A stretch of 64,000 nt of DNA from Chelydra serpentina (lineage: Eukaryota > Chordata > Testudines > Chelydridae), in the NCBI GenBank assembly GCA_037349315.1, contig JBAIAC010000057.1, forward strand, positions 15,531,501 to 15,595,500, read 5' to 3'. The notes below the pieces were generated by a model. The model ran no database searches. It worked only from the letters and a program-made list of their open reading frames with translations, and was not told the origin of the DNA. Position 1 is the first letter of the stretch, and every line of letters starts with the position of its first letter. The position numbers and the translations under genes are program-made. Of the stretch, positions 11,052-21,310 are shown piece by piece.

Positions 11052-11631
11052 CAGGGCTGGATTTTCACCTTACGCGCCCCTAAGCACAGAATCTTCAGCA
11101 CCCTCCACCTACAGCTGACCCTGTACCAACATAAACGTGAAATTTATTTGGTATCGTATCAAATCGGTGCTGGCCACAATATACTGGCCCCATTCATCCC
11201 CGCAGCAGCCCAAAGCAACCCCAGGGCATTGGGGGCGGTCAGGGTACAGCCTCCTCGGGAAGGCATGAGACCCTCCACCACCCGTGGGTGTCTTCGATCC
11301 CTCCCGCAGCCTGGCGTGGCAGCCGTGCTCCAGCTCTGCGTGTGCAAGTGAATGGGGCGCTGGCCACACCCCCTCCCCCTCTCTCCCCGGCATGTGGGGG
11401 AGGCAGTGGGGCGGCCAAGATTGGGAAGGGGCTGGGATGCTCCCAGCACGTCAGCGGCCGCCCCGCCGTGGCTCACAGCGCCCCCAGGTGGGCTGGCTCA
11501 CGCTGCTCCAGCCTCACATGCTGGGCAGCCACTAGCCGGAGCCAGGAGCCCACTATTAACTTTTAGGTGCTCCTAGAACGCCGCCGTCCCTAGGCACCTG
11601 CCTACTGTGCCCGATTGGAAATCCAGCCCTG
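11052..11631. mobile_element. Non-autonomous TIR DNA transposon, 580 bp
   Basis: The left terminus is cagggctggattttc; the right terminus reverse-complements to cagggctggatttcc, matching at 14 of 15 positions. The flanks are tgctaac at 11045-11051 and ggctaac at 11632-11638, an imperfect 7-bp duplication. CAGGG ends suggest hAT, but the duplication is shorter than the usual 8 bp, so the superfamily is uncertain. No transposase is encoded. Confidence 0.8.
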
Positions 11632-11638
11632 GGCTAAC

Positions 11639-12540
11639 TGAGGCAGTCCTGAGCCTCGCCGTGACTCAGGTGACAAGCTTTACGTACACCGGTTTGGAAT
11701 GGAATAGCTTCCAGATTACATAGTTCTTCAACTATTTCCTGTGCAGACATTGTTTAAGAATTCTGACAGCTAGTAGCCTGCTGGCTCTTGGCAGAGACCT
11801 CACATCACCCTTTGGCGCACTATGATGCATATATCTGAGCCAGGGCATGCCTTTAAACCTCTGTGCACCCCCTGTGCCCTCTGCCACTTGGCATCAAGAG
11901 ATCCCTGGGCCACCGCCTGACATCCGGGTTTCAGTCAAGGCCTGTTGCTTTACCCACAGCTTTGCTTGGGAAAGAATTTGGACAGGTGGTTCCTCATATC
12001 CATGGGACAGCTGGCCATGGTGTATCTGAGCTGCCCCAAATCATGGTGATTGTTGTGGTTAGCCTGAAGATTGTTGGTTGGTTGCCAGCTAACAGCGGCT
12101 GATAACTCAGCTCTGTGAGCACGTGTGTTCATCTAAAAGTCAATGCACCAAATGGTGAATGCACATCTTATACGTAGCAGTAACAATACATGGCTGGATG
12201 GAAAGAGCCTATATGCTAACAAATCTGCTTCCTTGAACACCTACCAATTGCCAGTTGGCTTAGGCAAGAGCCATCTAACTGGACTGCTGGCTGTCCACCA
12301 ACCAAAGGGCTCAGGATTCATGCTTGTGCATCTAAGTCATCCAATTTTCCACATGCTTAGGCAGCTCTCCTAACAGACTGAAAAGGTGTCTGTGCTTTGA
12401 CCATCTCTGGAATCACGTTCGCGCAGAATCGCGCGATGGCTTCCAGCCTCTGGTCTGTCTGGAAATCACTCCCTTCCTGGGATCTCTGCACTCAGGGTTA
12501 CAGGGTTACCTGTGGCAGGAGCGGGGCTCGACACACTTGC
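11639..12540. other. Intergenic sequence without a recognised feature
   Basis: No repeats with clear ends and no protein-like frames were recognised. Confidence 0.45.
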
Positions 12541-12544
12541 AAGG

Positions 12545-12560
12545 AGAGAGAGAGAGAAAG

Positions 12561-12592
<32 letters not shown>

Positions 12593-12595
12593 GTC
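12545..12595. repeat. (GA)n then (GT)n microsatellite
   Basis: A short GA run passes directly into a GT dinucleotide run. Confidence 0.9.
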
Positions 12596-12859
12596 TTAAG
12601 GAGTGGGGGAAGCAGTTGATTTCATTGCTTTTCCTGGAAGGGAATCTGTGCTCACCCCCCTCAAGGGCGATTGCTCTGAAATAGTATTTCTGCTATCTCA
12701 GACTCATTATTACCTAGCAGAGGAGACGGAAGATTCTTGCTGTTGCCTCAGAGCAACTGTACTCTTAAATTTGTTCCAAGACTCACACCAGGGCCACTTC
12801 TCTGCGTGTGTGGTCTCTTGGACTACATGGTGCTCATAAATAAATAAAGGGAAAAGTTC

Positions 12860-13320
12860 TTCATCTTCATTCAGAAGCTCCTGGTATCACAATGCTGCTG
12901 CACAAAAGCCATCTTATTAGCCCCAAGTGCAAAATGCTGCCTTTTCTTGCAGAAGCTCATTAATTGCAGGTCACCATTCAACAAGAAAGATGAGGCACTT
13001 GAGTTCTTCAGGCTCTCATTAGCCACCGAGCTGAACAGTATGTGTGAAATTAACAGTCACCTGAGTACCTCTATAATTTCATAATTATTAGGCCTAATGG
13101 GTTAGTCTCTGCCAAATGGCTTTAACTCCTTCCTGGCCGCTTTAAAAATGACACAAGGCTTCAAAGTTGGTTGTTTCAGGAGGGGCTTTTTTAATCCGTT
13201 TAATGGATTTTTGCAAAAATAATAATGAGGAAAAAAACTCTCTGGTCTCATGTACTGTTTGCATTTTTTAACATATGTTTAGCTTTTAATTATTCATATA
13301 CAGAGCGCCAAGGAAGCAGA
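12860..13320. promoter_or_regulatory. Candidate conserved noncoding element
   Basis: This is a unique, AT-rich block without transposon signature. It is dense in homeodomain-type ATTA cores (gctcattaattgcagg, ctcattagcc, cataattattaggcc, ttttaattattc) and has no protein-like frame. Such composition in the flank of a developmental transcription-factor gene is typical of conserved enhancers. Conservation itself cannot be seen from one sequence. Confidence 0.35.
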
Positions 13321-13904
13321 TAGCCTCATATCCTAGAGAGTGGGTAAAAGAGCTCTCTCTGGAAAGGGAATTTAATTGGTTTTAAAATGTGTTCTGTGTG
13401 TGTGTTTATATTTGTGTGTGTGTGTAAGTCGTGCCTTTGCTTTCTCTTCTCCTGGATGATTGTTTTCCTTGTCTTACATTTTTATTTATCTTAGGTTTAA
13501 AAAACAAAACAGTCACTGAGACTCTCACGTCACTTTGAACTCAAGGATCTTGGACACCGCAATGGCTTTAAATGGGGATTTTCTGATACTTGAACTAGGC
13601 TTGGAACAGGAGCCAGAGTGCAAGAGGCAAGGAGGGTGACTCCCACCTGCAACCAGCTAACCGTTTGTTATAGAGTCCCGTACCCGATCGCAGAGCATGG
13701 GTGCTTATGTGCCACAGGAAATGCACCGGGCACTGGGCTAGCCTGACACCAGCCCATGGCATCACCTTGGGCAAGAGCTACAGGAGGGGCAAGTAACTCA
13801 GCCTAGAGTAGGTACAATGGATGATTCCTCTCTTTCATAGCAACCTCAGCAAGACATAGCAGGTCATACAGCCCCGGGCAGATCTCCTGGTCAGTGTCAG
13901 GGGA

Positions 13905-14065
13905 AGGCAGTAACGAGACTTGGGTTCCAGTCCTCTCTCTGCCACACACTTCCCAGGTGGCCTTGGACGAGTCGCTGCCTCACTCTGTGCCTCAATTTCC
14001 CCATCTGACACACCACAGAGGGGCGGAGAGACTTCACTAACTAGTGTTTTGCAAGAGTCTAGTAC
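13905..14065 (+). mobile_element. MIR SINE
   Basis: The order of motifs follows MIR: gacttgggttccagtcc, then ctctgccacacacttccc, ggccttggacgagtcgctg and ctgtgcctcaatttcccc. Confidence 0.75.
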
Positions 14066-14139
14066 AGAAGGCACCAGAGAAATGCCACGTGTGAGGGTTA
14101 CTAGTGAAGCCAGATCTGTTTTCTGACCTTTTTCTGTTC

Positions 14140-15595
14140 ACAGATTGTCTGCACACCCATCGGGTGCTGGTTATTTGTATCTCTGCAACAAATGGTTTCT
14201 AGCAGACATACCTGGAGAAGGGAGCTTTCTAAGCCTCTTTGCAGTGGCAACTCCTTGGACTATTCAATATTCAGGGTCATCTCTGGCACACGGGAGTGTT
14301 TCTGTTCCCTCACTGAATGACCTTCCCTTATAACCGGGAGACGTGCCCTAGAAATGTTGCATCTTTCGGGGAGAGAAGTGAGGACGGAGCCCTGCAGGAG
14401 ACAAGCAGGCCTGGGAAGTGTGAATATTCAACACCATCTCCTCCTGGCCTCTTTGCACAAGAAAGAGCATTACATCTGGCTGTGGCCATGGGTCTCAGAT
14501 TTAAACAGAGCTGGGATCCTTCCTGCCTGAAGCAAGGAGAGAAAGTTAGAGGCTGGTTTTATCAGCTGGAAAGCGAATTGGAGACAGACGGCATCCCGAG
14601 CACTACTGGGCTGAATGTGCTTGTGCACTTGTGACGGAACAGGTCTAAAATCGTGTCCCAAAACACTCATGGCGTGAAAACTGGTGGCATAAACGTTTGC
14701 AGACACGTAAATAAAAATGGGTGCAACCTTTCATGGAACCACTAACGAGCTAGATTTAGTGGCATGGTCACAGACGCGTCCTATCTACCTGCCGCAGAGT
14801 GTTTCTGGGGCGCTCATCACTGGAGTATCTAAGTGCAAAACCCACTGAAGCCAATGGGGGGCTTTCCACTGAGGACAATGGGGATTTACTGTATTAGGCC
14901 CTCTCCCGGCTCTGTCCCCCAGGGACAGCCTGGGACAGCTGAGCACTCTGCGGCAGCTCTCTGGACTGTGAATTGCACACTCTCTAGGCACTGTCGCGTG
15001 CCACGCCGTTCTGTTGTGTTTTGTTCACATTTGGATCCAATCCCATCTCGCTGTGGGTTTTCCTCACGTGAGCCGTAACTGGAGCAGTTTGCAAACAGGA
15101 AAAAGGAGCCAGCGAGCGGCAGGGTCACAGCCGAAGTCCAGATGAGCACCAACCCCTCCCAGGCTCCTAACAGCGATAACGTTCTTCCAGGCGCCAGAGC
15201 GGTGGGCCTCCTGGCCCGTCAGCAAGGCACTGGCCGAAGGGGCCTGGCAGGTGGGGTGTTAGCAGCCGCGAGAGCCCCAGGCATCTGGAACACAGACACT
15301 CCTTCCCTCACAACAGCCGGCAGGATGGGTTTTTTAGACCCTTCCTCAGTGAGGGAAGCTGCCCGGAGATGTGCAGGGGGCTGAGAAAAGGGTGGCTTTG
15401 TGTGAAACTATGCAGAGGGTTTGGGTGGATACCTGCATCCAATCATGCAGCTCCCCCCGCCGCTGCGTTCAGCTTCCTACACTGGGAGATCAAGGCTGGG
15501 AGAAGGGGAGGGGCTTTCTTCACGTAGGTGCCTGAGAACCGTCTCCTTCAGTGATATTTCACCTTACCTCTCCTTGCCACATCTGTCAACTTCTG
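14140..15595. other. Intergenic sequence without a recognised feature
   Basis: No coding frame with protein-like composition and no element with defined ends was recognised. Confidence 0.45.
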
Positions 15596-16150
15596 CTAAT
15601 TAACCGAGTTTGCTATCACCCTCTGCACTGATATGAAGGGTAGAAAAAATAGAAAAAACGAACTTAAGGGAGTCTACAATTATAAATGATGGCTGGCAGG
15701 CTAAGGTACCATATAATGCATTATAAGCACTTAAAAAGCTAACCCATTCTGTCTTCTTTCTTTGGCATAAATAATGGCTTTTTTATGAATAAATCATGGA
15801 GCCAAGGTCTCTGAAAATAGCAGGAACCTGGAGTATAATGTCTCCATCCTCATTTTTGCTAGGCCAGCAGAGAACTCAGCAATCCACTTCATCACTGCTG
15901 ATAAACCCGAATGAGTGCAACTTGCAGTAATGAAATAGGGAGATAAAGTTTGGGGCGGGGGGGCGTTTCCTTTGCCAAAGCATTGATTGCACTGACGCTC
16001 CAAATGAAACATAATGGACTCTTAGGAGATAAGCTTTTTTTCTGCCCCATGAATAAAGCACGACCTCCTAACTCACTGAGAGGCAAAGCTGCCAGCAACT
16101 TAAAAGGGCTTCCTTCGGCTTCTGGTTTGTGTTTCCTTTTAATGAAGCTT
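15596..16150. promoter_or_regulatory. Candidate conserved noncoding element
   Basis: A second unique AT-rich block with no transposon signature. It contains several ATAAA/TTTATG and ATTA-type cores (aattataaatgatggc, gcataaataatggc, tttatgaataaatcatgg). There is no protein-like reading frame. It is called regulatory by composition and position only. Confidence 0.3.
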
Positions 16151-17660
16151 CTCGGAGCCAAAGGGGGGCTTGGACACCAGCTCTGCCTTCTCACGGGGGG
16201 AGTCGTACCCACTGGGGGAGGTGGAAGGAGTTGGGGTTTCTCCGCCCCAGCAATCAGAAGTAGTTGTCCAGGCCGCAGAACAGCATGCCTGAAGAGCTGG
16301 GGGAGTCCAGTGGGAGAGACCCATGTGCTCTGGAGAGCCAGCCCTCTCTGGTCTTGGTGGTGTTCGAGTCAGTGGTGAGTGCTGGGGAGAAGTTCGCACT
16401 GCGTCTGCCTGACATGGAAGATCTGCAGTAGGTGTTGCACTGGAGCTGAGGAGCTCACGGTAGTGTATTCCCCCATGGTTCCCTCCAAACTTCACTCCCT
16501 TCCATCAGACGGGGCTGCCCTTCTCTCCCCTCTCTTAGGCCTTTCTCGGGAGACAGGGAGCTGAGGGCAGAACCCCATTTACAAAGCCAAACTCCCCTGC
16601 AAAGCACCACGGGCAAAGCAAGGACCAGTGGGGCCGGAGCTCCCAGCTTGTTTCTCCTGCAGCGTGGCAGCTTCCGAGACCAGCCAAGCTGGAGCCGTGG
16701 CCAAGTGGAACATGACCCATCTTCTGTCCTTGGTGGGCTGATGGGGACATCCCTGCGGCACGCTGCGATCCACCTGCCTTTCCCACCCCATTCTCCAAAG
16801 CTGTGCCAAGCTCTTCTGAGCACCTGGTCGTGGGAGCTGATTCCTTGCACCACCAGTGACTTCCATGCTCAGTGCATGCAACCCACTCTGCTCACGCGTT
16901 CCTCTCCCAGCCGAGTGTGGTGGAGATGGTCATGCTGGGAAACGTCCTGGCCCACGTCCGGCCTCAGACCCCTTCCCCTCTGGAGGCAATGCCCCCTACA
17001 CTGTGCACTCGGGGATGGTCGCTGGAGAGGGGCCAGAGGGGAAGGGAGGTCGTGTTTCATGTCCAGGCCTCTGCATCTCCAAACGCAGCACTCTCCCCAC
17101 AGGGCCGACCCAGGCCATGCAAAGGTCCTGGGAGTTTAACCTGGGTCTGCCCTCCAGACAGGGCTCTGGGGAAGGGCCCAGCTCAGGCCTGGTCCCACTG
17201 CCAGGCTCTGTCCAGGCATAGGAGGCGAAGGAGCAGAGGAACTTCCTTCACCCAACCTCTTTGTGGACCTCTGGTGCCTCTAGACTCAGAGCCAGAGCCT
17301 CTGGCCGCCCCTCACGGAGCTGGTAGCCAGGTGGTTGATACTGGTCCATCTTTGTGGCTGTGGATCAGCCCTGCAGGATGCACTCGGCCCCCAGGACCAT
17401 TGGCTTCCATGGGAGGTGAGGCTCTGGGTGGCCACAGCCTCTGCCTGGATTATGGATTTTGGGCTTTAAAATCGTGCTCCCCTCTCTCTTGTAGGGCCAG
17501 GGGGCCTGGCTGGTGTGCCAGAGGGTCTCCCTGTGTGTCTGCTGCCTTGCTGCACATGTGGCTGCTGGATGCTGGACACCACACTGGGCTGGAGACAGGG
17601 ACAAGGCAGCCCCGGGGCTTGAGGGGAGTGTCAGTCCTTGGTAAGCTTTGCAGTGCTGTG
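16151..17660. other. GC-rich intergenic sequence without a recognised feature
   Basis: Several long overlapping open frames occur on both strands (the longest about 270 codons on plus), but they have biased composition, no domain and no splice context. I treat them as chance. Confidence 0.5.
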
Positions 17661-18090
17661 TGTGTGAGTGTGCAAGAGTGAGAGGCTGGGAGTGTGTGTG
17701 TGGCTGATGGGTAGGTGTGGGGGGAGCACGGTGAGTGTGAGAGTGAAAGGCTGGGAGTGTGTGTGTGGCTGATGGGTAGGTGTGGGGGGAGCACGGTGAG
17801 TGTGAGTGTGAGAGTGAAAGGCTGGGAGTGCATATGTGGCTGATGGGTAGGTGTGGGGGGAGCACGGTGAGTGTGAGTGTGAGAGTGAAAGGCTGGGAGT
17901 GTGTGTGTGGCTGATGGGTAGGTGGGGGGAGCACGGTGAGTGTGAGTGTGAGAGTGAAAGGCTGGGAGTGCGTGTGTGGCTGATGGGTAGGTGGGGGGAG
18001 CACGGTGAGTGTGAGTGTGAGAGTGAAAGGCTGGGAGTGCGTGTGTGGCTGATGGGAGAGGTGCGGGGGAGCGCGGTGAGCGTGAGTGTG
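17661..18090. repeat. Minisatellite, units of 65-71 bp
   Basis: The phrase ggctgggagtg recurs at 17684, 17749, 17820, 17891, 17960 and 18029, giving units of 65, 71, 71, 69 and 69 bases. Each unit has gtgagtgtgag runs and a ctgatgggtaggtg segment. Open frames on both strands through the array are a by-product. Confidence 0.95.
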
Positions 18091-18576
18091 TGCAGGGCTG
18101 GGCTGGGGGGTTGGAACGGCGGTGTCAGTGATGTTTGGGAGCTGGTGGTTTGTCCCAGAGCCCCCAGATGCCCGTTATCCGGGTGGGAGGACAAGGGGGT
18201 AAGTCCCTTCCCCTTACACTGGCTGGGACGTGCTGTGGTCCGAGCCCGCGGCCGTGTCCTCACTGTCATCCCCGGGCCGTGTATTCGACCTGTCCGTACG
18301 GCTGTTGCACCCTTACCAGGCGCTCCGTCTGTGCAGTAACCGCTGAGCGCCGGGCGCTGCCGGGTCTGCAGGGCAGGCTGGGGAAGGGAGTGCCTGGCCA
18401 AGAGCCCAGCCTGCTGACTGTGACCATGCTGGGTCCCTGTTGAGGGCAGCATGTGGGGCAGGGCTCAGTCAGAGCGGGCCCCATGGAAGCCCAGTTCCCC
18501 TCGCGCTGCTGCCGGTGCCGGTTGCCCTGGGGCTCACATTAGATCACATGTCATTTCTGCCCTCACACCCGTTTGC
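18091..18576. other. Intergenic sequence without a recognised feature
   Basis: GC-rich sequence between the minisatellite and the solo LTR. I see no gene or element ends. Confidence 0.45.
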
Positions 18577-18581
18577 CTTCC

Positions 18582-19309
18582 TGTCATGGGGCAGGTAAAC
18601 CCCGTCACCCTTTGGGGAGAGGGGAGGGGTGTTATAGCCCCGCAGCTAAGTCCAAATGACCACCTCTAGCCTCGGGGCAGTATGGCCTAATGGCCAGAGG
18701 CAGTAAGACTATCTTCCTACACAGCACTGCACAGCCTAGAGGCCAGAGGCAATAGGCCACCCTCCTACGCAGGGCTGCATGACCTGGGGGCCAGAGGAGA
18801 GTGGGCTGAGCCCGGGCCCTCCCTACTCCATCGGGTCCCAGCCCAGGGTCCTATAAGCGGTGAATGTATCTGCTACTGGGTCAGCAGGGATCCATCCAAA
18901 ACACGCTGACTTGGGTCCTGGTTCTACAGCCGGAGCAGTGTCTAGTTCCCCGGAGCTACGTCCCATCCTGTTTTCCAGCGCTGCCATCCACAGCTCCCCT
19001 GCGTCTCTGAGGTCATTGCAGCCGGCAACTCGGTCCCGTCTTGGACTTCTGTGGGCAGCCGGGTATCCGCTGGGGCTCGGCACGCCTGGCCGCTCCCAGG
19101 AGTCCAGCCGCTCCCAGGGGTCCAGCCGCTCCCAGGAGAGAGCCTGCACCTCTCTCCTCGGTCAGCCCGGACTGAGCTGGGCTGCTCCCTTTTATACTGT
19201 GGCTCCAGTTGGAGCATGCCCAGCAGAGGCAAAGGGGCGTGGCTTCCTCAGCCCACTGCAAAGGGTTAACCCCTTCCTGTCCAGTGCGGGGCAGGTATAC
19301 CCCGTCACA
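18582..19309 (-). mobile_element. Solo LTR, family 2
   Basis: The 728-bp unit begins tgtcatgggg and ends ccccgtcaca on the plus strand. It is flanked by a perfect 5-bp duplication, cttcc, at 18577-18581 and 19310-19314. A TATA-type box, tataaaag, lies on the minus strand near 19190-19197, so the LTR is read on minus and starts TGTGACGG. Three short near-repeats, cagccgctcccagg, lie at 19096-19136. No internal retroviral or retrotransposon region is attached. Confidence 0.9.
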
Positions 19310-19671
19310 CTTCCCAAGAGGTTGTATCCCTTTCCTGCTCCCACAGGCCACCTCACTCCCTGAGCAGCCGCGGGACTGGGCACTGAACATGCCCTCTCAC
19401 CCAGTCCTGGCTTGTGCTGGGGGGCGGGGGGCGGCACTGCCCACATGCCGCATTCTCCTGGCTTAACCCACATGCTTAACATAGCAGCACCAGGCTTTTG
19501 GGCCCAAATAAAGGGAGAGAGACTGTCTGGAGGAGACATGGATCCTAGCCGGTCACTGTGTGCAGAGGGTAGGGCAGGTCAACCTAGCTAGTTGGAAAGG
19601 CCCAGAAACACCCAGAATAGGGTGTGGTAGATACTAGACATGCTTCTCACCTACATCCAAAGCTGTGTAGG

Positions 19672-20878
19672 AAGAGAATGGCCGCGTTGGATCAGACCAA
19701 TGGTCCAGCTGGTGCAGTATCTTGTCTTCTGGCAGTGGTTGGTGCCAGATGTTTCAGAGGGAGTGAACAGAACAGGACATTTTATCAAATGATCCATCCC
19801 CTGTTGCCCAGTCCCAGCTTCGGGTAGTCAGCGGCTTAGGGACACCCAGAGCAGGGGGTTGTACCTCTGACCATCCTGGCTAATATCCTCCATGAATTTG
19901 TCAAATTCTTTTTTGACCCAGTTATATTTTCAGCCTTCACAACATCCCCTGGCAACAAGTTCCACAGGTCAACTGTGCGTTGGGTGAAGAAGTGCTTCCT
20001 TGTGTTTGTTTGAAACTGGCTGCCTGTTAATTTCATTGGGTGACCCCTGGTTCTTGTGTTATGCAAAGGGGATAAATAACACTTTCCTGTTCACTTTCTC
20101 CACATCGTTGGTGAATGTATAGACCTCTGACATATCCCCCCTTAGTCGTCTCTTTTCTAAACTGAACAGTCCCAGTCTTTTTAATCTCTGCTCATATGGA
20201 AGCTGTTCCATGCCCCATCATTTTTGTTGCCCTTCTCTGGATTTTTTCCAATTCAGCTATATTTTTCTAGAGATGGGGCGACCAGAGCTGCACGCAGTAT
20301 TCAACTTGCAGGCGTACCATGGATTTATAGTGGTATTATGGTATTTTCTGTCTATCCCTTTCCTAATAGTTCCTAACATTCTGTTCGCTTTTTTCACTGC
20401 GGAGCAGATGTTTTCAGAGAACTATCCACAATGACTCCAAGATCTTTCGTGGGTGGTAACAGCTAATTTAGATCCCATCATTTTATATGTATAGTTGGGA
20501 TTATGTTTTCCAATGTGCATTACTGTGCACTTATCAACACTGAATTTCATCTGCCATTTTGTTGCCCAGTGACCCAGTTTTGTGAGATCCCTCTGTCACT
20601 CTTCGCAGTCTGCTTGGGACTTAACTATCTTGAGTAATTTAGTATTATCTGATGACAGGTTTCAGAGTAGCAGCCGTGGTAGTCTGTATCCACAAAAAGA
20701 ACGAGGAGTACCCGTGGCACCTTAGAGACTAACAAATTAGTGGGTTTTAGCCCACGAAAGCTTATGCCCAAATACATTTGTTAGTCTCTAAGGTGCCACA
20801 AGTACTTCTCCTTTTTTTAGTATTATCTGCAAACTTTGCCACCTCACTGTTTATCCCACTTTCCATGTAGGGAAAGCT
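19672..20878 (-). mobile_element. CR1 LINE, 3' part, with a nested insertion
   Basis: The minus strand encodes a decayed CR1 ORF2 C-terminus at 19836-20066, with the recognisable N-T-R-K-H-F-F-T-Q-R-T-V-D-L-W-N-L-L-P segment. The 3' untranslated region lies at lower coordinates. It is 5'-truncated and carries frameshifts. A Penelope-like palindrome is inserted at 20652-20815, so the CR1 is the older of the two. Confidence 0.9.
20652..20815. mobile_element. Minimal palindromic Penelope-like copy
   Basis: The insert begins with the reverse complement of the Penelope-like 3' end (ggtttcagagtagcagccg) and switches to the forward 3' tail (tagcccacgaaagcttatg, then ttagtctctaaggtgcc). The two halves form an inverted repeat. 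A 14-bp direct repeat, tttagtattatctg, flanks it at 20638-20651 and 20816-20829. It encodes no protein. Confidence 0.9.
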
Positions 20879-20910
20879 GTCTACACATTAACCAGCTGAG
20901 TGCTGAACCA

Positions 20911-21106
20911 GGAGGGATAGCTCAGTGGTTTGAGCATTGACCCCCTAAACCCAGGGTTGTGAGTTCAATCCTTGAGGGGGTCACTTACAGATCTAGGGCA
21001 AAAATCTGTCAGGTGACAGTACCTGGTCCTGCTAGCGAACTCAGGGGACTGGACTCAATGACCTTTCAACATCCTTTCAGTTCTAGGAGATTAGCATATC
21101 TCCATT
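20911..21106 (+). mobile_element. Cry I turtle SINE, copy C (variant tail)
   Basis: A and B boxes are present. The 3' part is of the same variant as copy A, with ctgtcaggtgacagtacc and a tail ending near gcatatctcc. Confidence 0.9.
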
Positions 21107-21130
21107 TTTTCTTTTTTTGGGGGGGGGGGA

Positions 21131-21310
21131 AGAAGATAGCTCAGTGGTTTGAGCATTGGCCTGCTAAACCCAGGATTGGGAGTTCAATCCTTGAGGTAGG
21201 CCACTTAGGGATGCAGGGCAAAAATTGGGGATTGGTCCTGCATTGAGCAGGGGGTTGGACTAGATGACCTCCTAAGGTCCCTTCAAACCCTGATATTCTA
21301 TGATTCTATG
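21131..21310 (+). mobile_element. Cry I turtle SINE, copy D
   Basis: The copy starts at agatagctcagtgg after a G run. It keeps the B box and the CR1-type tail tgatattctatgattctatg. It follows copy C in the same orientation with only a T/G-rich spacer between them. Confidence 0.9.

Noticed and set aside
16872..17681. 269-codon plus frame in GC-rich sequence
   Set aside because: It has no recognisable domain, biased composition, and comparable overlapping frames on the other strand; no exon boundaries.
17631..18452. 273-codon minus frame rich in histidine, serine and threonine
   Set aside because: It reads through the 65-71-bp minisatellite; the repeated protein is a product of the repeat.
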